Below, one piece after another: positions 11,700-22,439 of a stretch of 64,000 bases of DNA (positions within the stretch are counted from its first letter, which is position 1; every line of letters starts with the position of its first letter). The stretch is from Phlebiopsis flavidoalba (Eukaryota > Basidiomycota > Agaricomycetes > Polyporales > Phanerochaetaceae). The stretch covers positions 372,001-436,000 of the forward strand of contig JAOCPU010000006.1 in NCBI GenBank assembly GCA_035772785.1. The letters run 5' to 3'. A model generated the notes under the pieces. The model was not told the DNA's origin and made no database searches. It was given only the letters and a program-made list of their open reading frames with translations. Both the position numbers and the translations under genes were made by a program.

Positions 11700-12059
11700 T
11701 TTTCACGACATGAGGCATCTACTACCCTTTATCTGTTGCACTATTCCTCTCTCTCTCTTTGGATTTCCCCAATCTGTGTGTATATTCCCCACTCACTAGC
11801 ATATACCGTCCACACAAGGCCACGACTACATTCGTCATTCATACATATAATGTACAATTGAGACATCCTTTTTCCTCTCGCACTCACGTGGCGATTCAGT
11901 GCATTATCACTCGCCTTCGACAATTGACTTCTTAATGACGATCGGACATTATCTCCTTTACAACCGACCCCCATGCTGTGCTCCTCCGCAAACTTTACTA
12001 GACCATCCGGGTCATTTGAGCCCTTGTCCTTGTGCGACAAGGCACCGGCGATATCAGTC
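11700..12059. other. Convergent intergenic region
   Basis: 3' ends of the F-box gene (plus) and the DUF2235 gene (minus) meet here. The stretch is AT- and pyrimidine-rich (CTCTCTCTCTTTGG near 11750) with no supported gene. Confidence 0.4.
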
Positions 12060-14163
12060 TCTACCTTGTGTAGAAGATGCCCGAGTTCCTTGATGGGATT
12101 GTGGTCATTGCGTCGTCGCGGAGTCGGTTGGGGCCCTCTTTATTTGCCATTGCTCCCTGACGACCTCTTCGTGTGGGTGCAAAGCCCACAGTAATTCGGG
12201 AGTGCTGCGAACGGCTTGGACGATCTCAGGGTGGACTTTGTGCTGACATAGAGCGGACGGATGGATGGTCTCGTGAGTAACGTTATTGAGCTGCGTAGGG
12301 ATGGTCCGCTGAATAGTTTCCGCGAGCTTGAAGATGCCCGTGGAAGAGCTGTCGCACAGAGAGGTGAGTATTGAGGGTGAGCTCATTAATCTTCATACAC
12401 ACTTGTGAGGGGGCATCTGACCCCATTGGGCTACGGGATCGGGCAGGGATTCCAGGTAATGATGGTCGATAGCAAGGACTTCGGATATGTTGGACTGTTG
12501 AGCGTAAGCAGCGGGCGGCGCGAATAAACGAAAAAAGCGACGTACGACCATCCATGTCAAAGCTATATCTGACAGGTCATGATCCTCAAATCCTCCACCG
12601 ATCTGTGGTGGCGGGCGGGCCGTCAGCTTGTTGAGAACACGCGGCAGGAAGACCGACATACATCGCAGTGACTACCGGCAAAACCAACATTGCTTCAACA
12701 TCTGACCCTTTTGCCGACCTCCCAGCGTTTTGCTCAAACTTGGCACAATCCTGTGTGATTAATCAAATTAACAATCAGCCTAAGCCCTCTTCAAAACTCC
12801 GGTGTTTTGACAACTTACGAAGTCCTTTCTATGTTCGTCCAGCGCGAGAGCCTGTAGGCCTCGCTCAACGTGCTCGCCGAGATACTTGTCAGGGAACCCG
12901 AAGAGGGTCTTGACCTTTTGCGAGTGAGTCAGTTCTTCCGGTAGACCCAATGTCCCGACCGTGTCGAAGACACCGATACACTTGATCGAAAAACTATTAG
13001 GACCAGAATCTGCTGCTTTGCTTTGCCTGGCGAGGTGTGAGAGGTCCAGCGGGCGAGCTTCTGATCCAAAGCCGCCATCTCTAAAGAGAAGGCATAGTTG
13101 ATATTGACTAGTAATTATTCTTTGATCGAACACAAACCTTGAGGATCCTCTGCTTTGCCTCGTTTCTGGTAGGTCATAAATATGTCCGCGAAGTGATCCA
13201 TTTCGGTCCGATCAAGAACTCCAATAGCTCCCTAGCGACAACGCTGAGTGGCCGGAAAGCTAGTTTGAGAAATATTCAAGGCTCACGATGAGGAGCCCGA
13301 TCATCCGTGCGGTGTAGGCACCCTGCGCAATAAGGCATGAGATGAAGAACTTGACAAAGATAATGGTGCGCCCAAACTTGCTCTAGAGAAACCAAAGAGG
13401 AAGATCTTAAACCGGGGTCAATCGTCGCGGAATGATATAGAGAAGTCTGAAACACTTGTCACCTCGTCTCCCGGGCGGTAGTTACTGGTGGAAATATTGA
13501 AGTACCATATAGAGGAGCTCAAGCCGTCTACTCACTGAGCAATGAAAGCGTAGCCCTCTTGTACCTTGTCGGCTGAATTTCGTGAAGTTTCGAAATCTCA
13601 ACCGTGTACCAAGTCGTATACTAGTCACTGACCTAGCGAGGCGCCGACAAGCCCTAAAGGTACAGGTAAGTGAGAACTTTTGTTGCTATGATAGCGACGA
13701 CTTGCCGTCAAGCTGTTCGATGACCTTGTCGCCCCAAGTCCCCACCCCGGACTGGTAGAAAACAACCTGAGGGACGTCGTGGGGAGTACTATATTCCCAT
13801 CAGCACCTACGGTATCAGACAAGGAGATCGAGTTACAATCGTTCATCCGTATGTTTGAGAATTCTGGCCAGTCGCTGTATTACGTATTTGTGAGATGGAT
13901 CGCACTTGTCAAGCGTAGATATACTGACCAAGACATTGGTGTATTTCCATCGCTGCGAAACCACCAAGCCGTCTTGCCAGGTGCTTCGTGTATTCAATTG
14001 TGGTCGGTGAGAGGGAAATGTGACTATGAATATAATGAACATACCCATCACAACAGACTATGATTCTCTTGGTCACATTGGGGCCCTTCATGGACGACTG
14101 CTGACCAGGCGCTGATTGGGGCATCTGAATGAATTGTCCTGAGGGAGAAGAGTATGACATCAC
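12060..14163 (-). CDS. DUF2235 alpha/beta-hydrolase-like protein
   Basis: Member of the DUF2235 family, an uncharacterised alpha/beta hydrolase group that includes bacterial type VI phospholipase effectors and many fungal proteins. The N-terminus (14163 leftward) carries GPNVTKRIIVCCDG, an intron, then TWQDGLVVSQRWKYTNVLRL, the typical first block. Then come QVVFYQSGVGT, IFLFGFSR/GAYTARMIGLL (the GxSxG nucleophile elbow, split by an intron near 13390-13310), CIGVFDTVGTLGLPEEL, QALALDEHRKDF, HSDIGGGFEDHDLSDIALTWM (here near 12590-12550, partly frame-shifted) and a C-terminal HPEIVQAVRSTPELLW block. All main family blocks are present in order over about 2.1 kb with several introns and frame breaks. 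The substrate is unknown. Confidence 0.85.
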
Positions 14164-14270
14164 GAGGATGAGGTCAGAGTATTTGATTCAGGGACAGGGG
14201 CAAAACAGGATGAGGTTAGGATGTACAACAGAATGGCAATACTGGGGGCTTCAGAGAAATCCTCCACGCT

Positions 14271-14280
14271 TGGGTATATA
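14271..14280 (-). promoter_or_regulatory. TATA-rich element upstream of the DUF2235 gene
   Basis: GTATATATAGG lies about 110 bp upstream of the minus-strand ATG at 14163. The motif is nearly palindromic, so orientation is assigned from the neighbouring gene. The function is inferred. Confidence 0.4.
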
Positions 14281-14519
14281 TAGGCTACAGGCGTTTGTGT
14301 GAGTGATAGCGATCTCGGAGATCATTTGCACGAAGACTAGAGCAGCGTGTTCGAATGCTGACATTGTCGGCCTAGGTTATCGGCACTTTGGACACCCGAG
14401 ATTGTCAGAGGGCGGACTGCCAGTTCAACCATGAGAACGTGCATACGCCAAGTCATATATTACAAGCACACACATCCAGAAGAGCTATTGCAATTGTGGC
14501 TTCGGCGGAGGTGGGCATG

Positions 14520-15150
14520 CAGCATTCGGTTCACCGCAGGAGCTTCTTTTAATAAGTGCGATGAACGGCATGGTCGATACAATTCATTGTCGGATAACGG
14601 GGCTGCATAAATTTGGAGAGCGCATTGCGAACAACTGGAGCATCACTCACGGTCATGATGTAACATTTGATCGCCTGGATGGAGGGTACACACCCGTTTT
14701 CCGGCCAACAAGCACCATTCTCACCGGACAGTTTCGTGTCGACAACATTCCCTGCCGTGTAAGGGAAAGCCCAAAAAGCTGGAGAGTAGCAGGTGGAGTC
14801 AAGACCCACAGCACTATATCACGTATCAATACCAAATGCAAGCATGGGTGGCGTAAAAGAGAGAACAGACCGATGGAAAAAGTAGGTCTTCACGCACATA
14901 TAACGTCCCACTCACCTTCGGTGCAAGAGAGTTGACAGAAACATGACAAACGTGTTTGCCATACGCTTTACAACAAGAAACGTCCATTGCATTCACTTCC
15001 CAAGTCGCATTTCTGCGCCCGAGAATTGATCTAATGCACGACAAAGATCCACCTCGGTCACAGGGATGTAGGATAGTGAGCTCTTCGCAGCAGAGACCCA
15101 TCGTGGGGTCCAAGCAGGGTATGATGTGTCGCTAGACTCATTATTAGCGA
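14520..15150 (-). CDS. Possible small intron-containing gene, unrecognised
   Basis: On the minus strand there are good donors GTGAGTGGG (near 14919) and GTGAGTGATG (near 14652) with matching CAG/TAG acceptors. Between them lies an open exon reading SPAFWAFPYTAGNVVDTKLS and ENGCVPSIQAIKCYIMT. The last exon would read PRYPTMNCIDHAVHRTY and stop near 14550. A 124-codon plus-strand frame overlaps (14561-14935), so the case rests on the splice sites. The region could also be a transcribed 3' extension of NUS1, which ends at 15181. Confidence 0.3.
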
Positions 15151-15180
15151 CCCCCCACGTAAACTTGGCCTTACTACTCA

Positions 15181-16171
15181 CTAGAACTCCGTCAGGCTGA
15201 GCTGCCAAGGTGGGAAGCCGTGGAGCTCCAATACATTCTTAGGGTATCGATGTTGCTTGCAGTGGTGTATTATCATGAGATCCGGGGACGGCAGTCCCTT
15301 GTCACCTGTGGCAAGCAAAGGTTAATTAGGATTATATCTACAAGTGCGGTCATAATCTCATACCTTCTAGTATAGATTTGACATGCGCGACAGACACTGT
15401 TGGCCTGTCGTGCGGCGATACAGGTCTAGCATGCGCTAGCGAAGTAGCAAGCTCTGCAAACGGCAGGCTTTCCCGTTTTTCTTGATGCGATGTGAAGTGT
15501 AAACGGTTGCGCGACGTGTTCCCAGTCTATTTGTGCTGTCAGATACGGCTACGACGCGTCAGTGGAGAATAACGCACCAGGTTTGCGACGTTTAACCCCG
15601 CCCTTCTCGCCTGTCGAACGCGCCTTCACATTCGTAGACACTGACAAGGTGGTAACGTAGAGCTTTGGCTCCGTACAGTACTCAGGCGACAGTGACCGTG
15701 AGCTTGAAGAGGAGTCGTCCGATGGAGGAGGAGTGAGCGGGTAGTGGACCTCGGCCTCTGTTTCCCGTACAGCGTCTTTACTGCCTGAATTCTCAAATAT
15801 TCGCGACCTGAGTTCAAACGACGATTTGTACAAGATTCCTTGGATGATAATTTATATATCGGGGCGCGATGTACAGGTAATAACACTCACCTCCGCGATC
15901 ATACACGGTCAAAACGCTGTATCCCAGCCGCTCGGCACCAAGACGCGGCTTCATGTACATTGTCTAATAGTTGTCGCTCGAATTCCTCGTCTACAACCTC
16001 ACTCTCCGTAGCTAGAAGTAGCGCAAGGTGGGTGGGAACTTGTTTCCGTTTGGTTGTGAGAGGGTTTGGTGCCCGGACCAGACTAGCCCGGAATGTCGAC
16101 ACAACGTTGAGGAGATAGTACACAGCATGGAAAAGAGATAGAATAAATGATGCCAGCCAGGACATCCCCAA
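15181..16171 (-). CDS. NUS1: NUS1-type subunit of dehydrodolichyl diphosphate synthase
   Basis: Non-catalytic partner (Nus1/NgBR) of the cis-prenyltransferase Rer2/Srt1, needed for dolichol synthesis at the ER. The N-terminus MSWLASFILSLFHAVYYLLN is a membrane segment as in the family. It is followed by QVPTHLALLLATESE, NVHEAASWCRAAGIQRF and, after an intron, QGILYKSSFELRSRIF. A fungal-type insert with LTPPPSDDSSSSSRSLSPEY comes next. The C-terminus reads PDLMIIHH, then LELHGFPPWQLSLTEF with stop at 15181, which is the dolichol-synthase-type end of Nus1. The middle block is broken by frame shifts near 15600-15250. The short family-specific motifs make this a confident call. Confidence 0.8.
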
Positions 16172-16387
16172 AGATATGACGCGAATTGACCAAGCGTGTC
16201 ACGGTGACCAGAATACTGAATGAGTGTTAGGGGAGGAAGTGAAGTGGTAAATTCGGGCGCCTTGTTACGTGGAGGTCTCAAACGCGCAGTAACCGTCACG
16301 TCAAGTAAATTTAGTACGAATGCTCCAGACCCCGAACGTATTATACAGATAGTGGAATATGGATCATAACAGCAATAGATTGGGCCT

Positions 16388-17406
16388 CTATAGAATGCCG
16401 ACGTCGTCGGACTGCATGCCTTTCTTGATCTTGGATAAAATGTTCGTCTTCCAGTTGTCTAACCGCATAACCTGGTCGTATTCATAGACAGCTCCGGTGA
16501 ATGTCTCAATATCCCCGGCTTCCATAGCCTCCGTGATGATATTGATGAACTTCGCCTCTCGCGTTGAGGAAAAATGTCGTGTCAAGAGACGAATATTTGG
16601 TCAAGTTGCGTTTAGCCGTGACGGTATCCTACGAAGCCATTAATGGAGCCCTTTGAAACGACGAATCACTCACTCCCATCGCAAGGGCACAAAGGCATGC
16701 CCGCAGCCAGTACTCCTTTACACTGTATTTAGTCAGCGCTGATGAAAGAGAAGCGTCCGCGACTTGTTCGTATCGTGCAATCGCCTGCGGGAACTCCTCA
16801 AGGTCGGCATGCAGGTCTGCCGCGTCCTTGAAGCAGGCATTCGCGGTTCTAAAGAGGTTTAGCAAAAGCAGACGCCGATCAAAGAAAACAGACGTACGCT
16901 TGAGCATCTTCCTGGGTATACCACTCGCCTGCCCGTTCATAACTATCGCAAGCTTTCCGCAGGTCGTTCAATTCCTGCAGATAAATCTGACCAATCTCCT
17001 TCTCGCGGTCTGCCGCTTGGCGGAAGCGGCCCTGCTTCGTCAGATGGGTAATGGTCTGCGAAAGTGCCGAAATTGCCACTACGGTGTGTAAACAAGTGCC
17101 ACAGCCTATTTGACGATCAAGGGCGTACAATCAGGGTAACCACGCTTGTAAGCTTTGGCAGCGTTCCACCAGGCCTGTGCTGCTTCGTTGGACTCTGAGG
17201 ATTTTTTCTCTACATTCTGCCTCTCTTGCGTGTGCGTCTCCAGCCTCCCTAAACAGTTTGTCGATCTTGAACTGATTGGCAGCCTGCTGGTAGAGATCCC
17301 CAGCCTCCTCGAACTTAGAAGATGACGACGAGAACCAGCCCGTTGAGGAGTTGGCCTTCTTGTCGGCCTTCTCTAGCATAGTCTGGGCGGGGGATTTGGC
17401 TGGCAT
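16388..17406 (-). CDS. SEC17: Alpha-SNAP (SEC17)
   Basis: Alpha-soluble NSF attachment protein. It binds assembled SNARE complexes and recruits Sec18/NSF to disassemble them after membrane fusion. The start MPAKSPAQTMLEKADKKANS and FEEAGDLYQQAANQFKIDKL are diagnostic. TPR-like helices follow in order: NEAAQAWWNAAKAYKRGYPD, TKQGRFRQAADREKEIGQIY, KACDSYERAGEWYTQEDAQA, ACFKDAADLHADLEEFPQAI, TKYSVKEYWLRACLCALAMG, STREAKFINIITEAMEAGDI. The end DNWKTNILSKIKKGMQSDDV retains the conserved C-terminal helix that stimulates the ATPase. About 290 residues in at least five exons. One frame change near 17215 (AAAAAA run). It shares a 270-bp divergent promoter with PCM1. Confidence 0.93.
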
Positions 17407-17676
17407 ATTGGATGTTAGAAGAGTAGACGGCAGGTAGAAACAGGTGTCGATGTGGATGGCACAGACAAGCACAGGCCGTGGCTATGACGGCAATGGGCGC
17501 TTATCAAACGTGTATTGACGCGAAGCGCGACAGGCGTCTGCGATCACTGTGCTTGCTCTGAGACCTTTAAGGACTTCGCGACCTGGCTAGCCCCCTCTCT
17601 CCTGATCTATCCGACTACTATTCTCCTACAGTACTCATAGCACACTTGCAACAAAACTCATACCGCTTTCCTTACG
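17407..17676. promoter_or_regulatory. Divergent promoter region SEC17 / PCM1
   Basis: A 270-bp gap separates two divergently read start codons. It must hold both 5' UTRs and promoters. I see pyrimidine-rich tracts near the PCM1 side (CCCCTCTCTCCTGATC) but no clear TATA box. Confidence 0.5.
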
Positions 17677-19479
17677 ATGTCTCTTCCTGTTGATGCCATT
17701 CGAGCACTCGCAGATCGTCACTCCAAGCCCAGCCATCTACACTTCCAGTATGGTACGGCTGGATTCCGCACGCTGTACGTCGATTGTACCACATTTCAAT
17801 CTCGAAGCTCATGTGTGAGGGCAGAGGAGAGACTTTAGACTCTGTCATGTTCAGAGTTGGAATACTGGCGGGCTTGCGTAGCAAGCGACTTGACGGCCGT
17901 ACCATTGGTGTAATGGTGACCGCATCGCACAATCCTGAACAGGTGCGCCCTCAATCCCTAGGGACTTGTGCCAGCTATTGATTACGTGAATTCCAGGACA
18001 ACGGTGTGAAGCTCGTAGATCCTCGCGGTGAAATGCTTGAGGCGGCTTGGGAAAGCCACGCCACCGTCTTAGCCAACGCCGCTGATACCGACGCGTTCAT
18101 CGAGGCCTTGGAAAATGTAATCAAGACACTGAAAATTGACTTATCGAAGCCCTCTCGGGTAGTGTATGCTAGGGACACACGCCCGTCGGGACCAGCATTG
18201 ATAGCTGCACTCGAAGATGGCTTCAGGGCGCTCGGCGTAGAAGCACGAGATGCAGGAGTCACTACTACTCCTATTCTCCACTACCTGGTCAAGGCTATCA
18301 ACACCAAAGGAACACGGGAGGCATACGGTGACGACTCTCTCGAAGGTTACATGCAAAAGCTATCTTCCGCATATAAGAAACTGGTGGTGAGGGCTGGTAT
18401 TTTCGTGCAGTCCGTAAGGCGATACTAATTACAGTACAGGCTGGAAAGCCCGCATCGCCTCCCCTCATCATCGATTGCGCCAACGGTGTCGGTGCCGATG
18501 CCGCTGCTACTCTATCCACATACCTGGGCGACTCGCTTCCGCTTGTGTTTGCATAACATTGCGACAACTACTGCGGGTGCTCTTAACAACGCATGCGGCG
18601 CCGATTTCGTCAAGACACAACAAAAGCTTCCTCCTTCCCTCAGCTCTCACTTGAAAGCTGGCCAGCGTGGCTGTAGTCTCGACGGTGATGCTGATCGTCT
18701 CATGTACTTCTATCTCGATGATAGGGCGCAGTTTCACATGCTCGATGGTGACAAAATTGCTGCACTAGTAGCGGCGTTCATTGTCGATCTGGTCAAAGCT
18801 GCCGGACTGGAGAACGAAGTTAGAGTAGGAATCGTTCAGACCGCGTATGCCAATGGTGGCTCGACCAAGTATCTTTCAGATGTGAGTATTTCCTATCTAT
18901 TGTAGAAGCCAAGATTTAAATCTGTGTTTTTTGCAGAGGCTTCCGGTTCGCTGTGTTTTCCACCGGCGTCAAACATCTTCATCACGCCGCTGAGCATTAT
19001 GATGTTGGTGTCTACTTTGAGGCCAACGGTCATGGAACTGTGTTGTTCTCCCCGCACACGCAAGCGAAGCTTGCCGAACACCAACCTAGCACTCCGGCCC
19101 AATCCACTGCTCTCAACCATCTCCTCAATCTTACACAATTGATTAATCAGACAGTTGGCGACGCCTTATCCGACATGCTCCTGGTGGAGGTTGTACTTGC
19201 CCATCGCTCGTACAGCGGGGTGGAGTGGGACTCGCTATACGTGGACCTACCGAACCGCCTAGTCAAGGTCGTTGTGCCGAACAGATCGGTTTTCAAGACG
19301 GAAGATGCAGAGCGCCGTCTCGTTTTAGTCCACCCGGTCTCCAAGCTCTTATCGACGACCTTGTGAGGAAGTACGAGGCTGGTCGTGCGTTCGTCCGTCC
19401 TAGCGGGACTGAGGACGTTGTGCGCGTCTACGCTGAGGCTCGTGCTAAGGCTCAAGCTGACGGTGGGTTCATGCTGTAA
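17677..19479 (+). CDS. PCM1: Phosphoacetylglucosamine mutase
   Basis: Interconverts N-acetylglucosamine-6-phosphate and -1-phosphate (AGM1/PGM3/Pcm1) on the way to UDP-GlcNAc for chitin, N-glycans and GPI anchors. Visible family features in order: [11 protein letters not shown], intron (17773-17837), [12 protein letters not shown] with the phospho-serine loop TASHNP split from [14 protein letters not shown] by an intron, [11 protein letters not shown], the metal-binding [49 protein letters not shown], and the phosphate-binding [20 protein letters not shown] near the C-terminus. Indels near 18547, 18958 and 19325 break the frame, but all catalytic motifs are present. About 530 residues, as usual for the family. 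Cytosolic. Confidence 0.95.
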
Positions 19480-19888
19480 ACATTGAGATCGTCAGCTCAT
19501 AGAGTGCTCGCAGAACTCGCTTTCCGAGTTGCTGGTCTCGTCTATGACGAAACCGGGTGGTGATCCTGCTACTCGGCCCGCTGAGTTCCTATGAAAACAG
19601 GCGGAATCCATGGACAGAAATTGTATGAATAGGCCAGAAGCAGTTTAACAAAGGACTTTAGCACTCGATTTGCTCATGTACCGCATGCCTTGCGTTATAT
19701 TATACCATTAACACGACTCCCTTCATCGTGATGAAGCGCCCATGATGACTCGCGTGTAATGACCGCATACTCTGGTCTGATCATTCGGGTTGTCAATAGT
19801 TCACCTCTACCCTCTACCTTGAAACGCTTCACTATAATCTGTGGAACCCATAAACCGAGTGTTACACTCAAAATTATACATCAAGTGA

Positions 19889-21579
19889 ATGTGCCGCTTC
19901 GTTATATATAAGGGCACAGCCCCGGTCCAGCTTTTCCCATCTCCTCACAATAACGACCATGTCATTCCATTAGGGGGCCAACCAAGCTTTCGACTCCAAG
20001 GTTACGACTCGACCATGAAGGGCGGCCAATTAACGGCGATGGTTTTGGTGTCGGTGAGAAAGAGAATGTTTCATCGTGTGTGTGTCCGCTTTACTAATGA
20101 GCCATGGACTAGGGTGGTTATGACTGCAATTATGACGAAGAGTTGGGCAGTCAGCCCTGTATATTCACATCCGTGACTGACCCGGTACGTACATTTGGGA
20201 AGCGAGTTGCGTTATCCACTCACAGTGTGCCAGGCTTGGAATAATGCGAACCTCACACGACTTGCAGAGAAGATCAAGTCGCCATTAGTCTTGTGAGCCG
20301 CGTTGTGCTAAGTAGGTCGGTCCGTGGCTGATGTATGGTCAGCGCACATGTTCGTGCGACGACTGCGGGAACATTATCGCTGGATAACTGCCATCCCTTC
20401 CAGTTCGGAAAGTTCATGGTAAGTGCTAGAACTTTTTTCAAAAATGGTACCAGTGCCGACAGAGACAAGTTCATGCACAATGGCGGAATCGCCGAGTTTC
20501 AGAAGATCAAACGACGACTTCAGTCTTATTTATCCGACGACATCTTCAACATGGTACAAAGGCAATACCGGTATGGCCAATTCTTATTATGCCGAAACGA
20601 ACTACCTCTGATTACACTTTCCGACAACAGATTCCCAGTGGTCCTTCGCCCTGTTCCTGTCCAAGGTTTGTTGTATACTACACACATAACCAGACAACCC
20701 TTGCTCATTCACGTACAATAGCTACCAGATCCTTATGCGGGCTCATACACTCCTGAGATCCTCCGACAGGCGATGCTCGATACTATTGCCCACATCAATG
20801 TCATGACAGACAGAAGAGGCTGGAATCACAGAGGTAACGACACTCATATTCGGAGAAGATAACAGAGAGACTCATTATATAATAGCCAAGTCTTCTCAAC
20901 TTTTGTGTTACCGACGGCGAGAGCGTGATCGCTACAAGGTATATATCTTCGAGACAAGACTTGAAGCAGCCTCACTGGTTTGTTCGGTTCACCCCGCTTA
21001 ACTCCTATCTCTGACAAGTCCTAGTGGTTCTCTTCTGGCACGGCTTTCAGTGAATACGCAGAGGGCGGTCACACTACAAGATGTCAAAGCTAGACAAGCG
21101 CCCGAAATGAGAGAACATCATCATGGTAGGATTCTCGTGACGAGCCGAAGGCTTTAATTTACATGCATGTCATTTTAGATTGCCCAGCGAACACCGCTCA
21201 CATTCGAGAAGGGTTAGTCGATCATATTTTTCCAAGGAAGCTCATGTCCTTACTCTACCCTCAGCGGATTGGATGGAAATTCGTACAAATCATATGGTGG
21301 TCATTACTCCCAAGATGAACCCCCTGCAAATCCCAAATCATTGACAAGTACTATGTCACCCCTTCCGATCCAGCTGCTTCGAACCGGGGAACCGATTTCG
21401 CTGCGGGGAAAGGTCTCCTCAGCCCACGACGCGAGCTTCCGCGTCTTGAGCCTCCGCGTCCTGAGCCAATACTCGCTATTTTTGATTGGAATTTGGAACT
21501 AGAATCGTCTACATTCGCTCTCGCTACCCGCCATCGCTTCCATAAAAACATGTACAGTAGTGTAGAGTATCCCTTGTAA
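19889..21579 (+). CDS. DUG3: DUG3-type class II glutamine amidotransferase
   Basis: Glutamine amidotransferase-like subunit of the fungal Dug2-Dug3 glutathione-degrading complex, cytosolic. The start MCRFVIYKGTAPVQL places Cys2 as the N-terminal nucleophile, the hallmark of class II amidotransferases. Following blocks: GRPINGDGFGVG (frame-shifted, about 20020-20055), AWNNANLTRLAEKIKSPLVF, AHVRATTAGTLSLDNCHPFQ, MHNGGIAEFQKIKRRLQSYL, SLLNFCVTDGES, HWFSSGTAFSEYAEGGHY, TFEKADWMEIRTNHMVVITP and a tail NWNLELESSTFALATRHR that stops at 21579. Introns are short. The first 150 bp after the start contain at least two indels. TATA-like sequence ATATATAA lies inside the first codons and is not a promoter. 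Confidence 0.9.
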
Positions 21580-21647
21580 ATATATCATTATGGACTACTA
21601 CATGCGGCGGGCTCGGCTCAAGACCTGGAGGCGATCATGAGGCGCTT

Positions 21648-22436
21648 ATGACTCTGGACCAGGAGGACTCGCCAAGCTTTGGGTTCTGGTGCGCGAACCA
21701 CAAAGCACCTGTACTTGTACTCTCTTTCCTTCCCCGCACCGCCTGGTCTCGCCGTCTCGGTTCGTTGACGAATCGTACTGGCCCTGGGTCTTTGTTGTCA
21801 TGGCTCCTTGGTTGTTCTGGAAAGCGGTTTCGAGTTAGTACAGCGAGGTATAGTCCCCCGTGGTCCCCTACGCGTGTCAATAACTCACTGAAACAACTGT
21901 ACAATCCGCAGGCTTTCGACCGCCACCCAGATCCTCATTTTTTTCCTTCCACTAACACTCTCGACGCTCTCCACCGGATGCCTTTCTTCTCTCTTTCTCT
22001 CCTTCTGCTGTTCATACACTCGCTCATACATGGAACATTGACACTCTTCTGGGGCTGCTCACCCGTACTCTCCGTCCTTTCAGGTCCCCTGTGCACTCAT
22101 TCCTCCTGCTTGTATGCTTCAACGCCCTTTGCTTCGACGGTACACCCCCATTCCTCATCACGGCTACCAGCTGGTGGGGATGGGCCCTTCGCTGGTCCAC
22201 CTGGTCCCGGTGCCATCGTCATAGAGGGCATGTCTAGTCTCTCTAGTTGTGCAGAAGCTAGGACAGGTCGCCAAAGAGCTAGTGGATGAAGGAGAGAGAT
22301 ACCACAGTTTGGATTGTTGGTGGGTGCCGCTTTGGCCGCAATACGTGACCTCTGCTGGGGGGATTGTCATGGTACGCGTTGAGCCTCGCGTCGAGTTCCT
22401 GATCATTGACGCGTTTTTTCATTCTTCCTACACCTA
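21648..22436 (+). CDS. Hypothetical protein, unrecognised
   Basis: A 213-codon plus-strand frame is open from 21648 to 22289, with a hydrophobic stretch (PFFSLSLLLLFIHSLIHGTL, about 21980-22040). A second frame runs to a TAA at 22435 (CWWVPLWPQYVTSAGGIVMV). The composition is hydrophobic/Ser/Pro-rich, and a membrane or secreted product is possible. I see no family motif, and the frame could be fortuitous in GC-rich sequence. Confidence 0.3.
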
Positions 22437-22439
22437 ACT

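Noticed and set aside
21648..22289. 213-codon frame as a secreted or wall protein
   Set aside because: Kept only as a low-confidence hypothetical: the hydrophobic stretch is internal rather than N-terminal, and no family or splice evidence supports a secreted protein.
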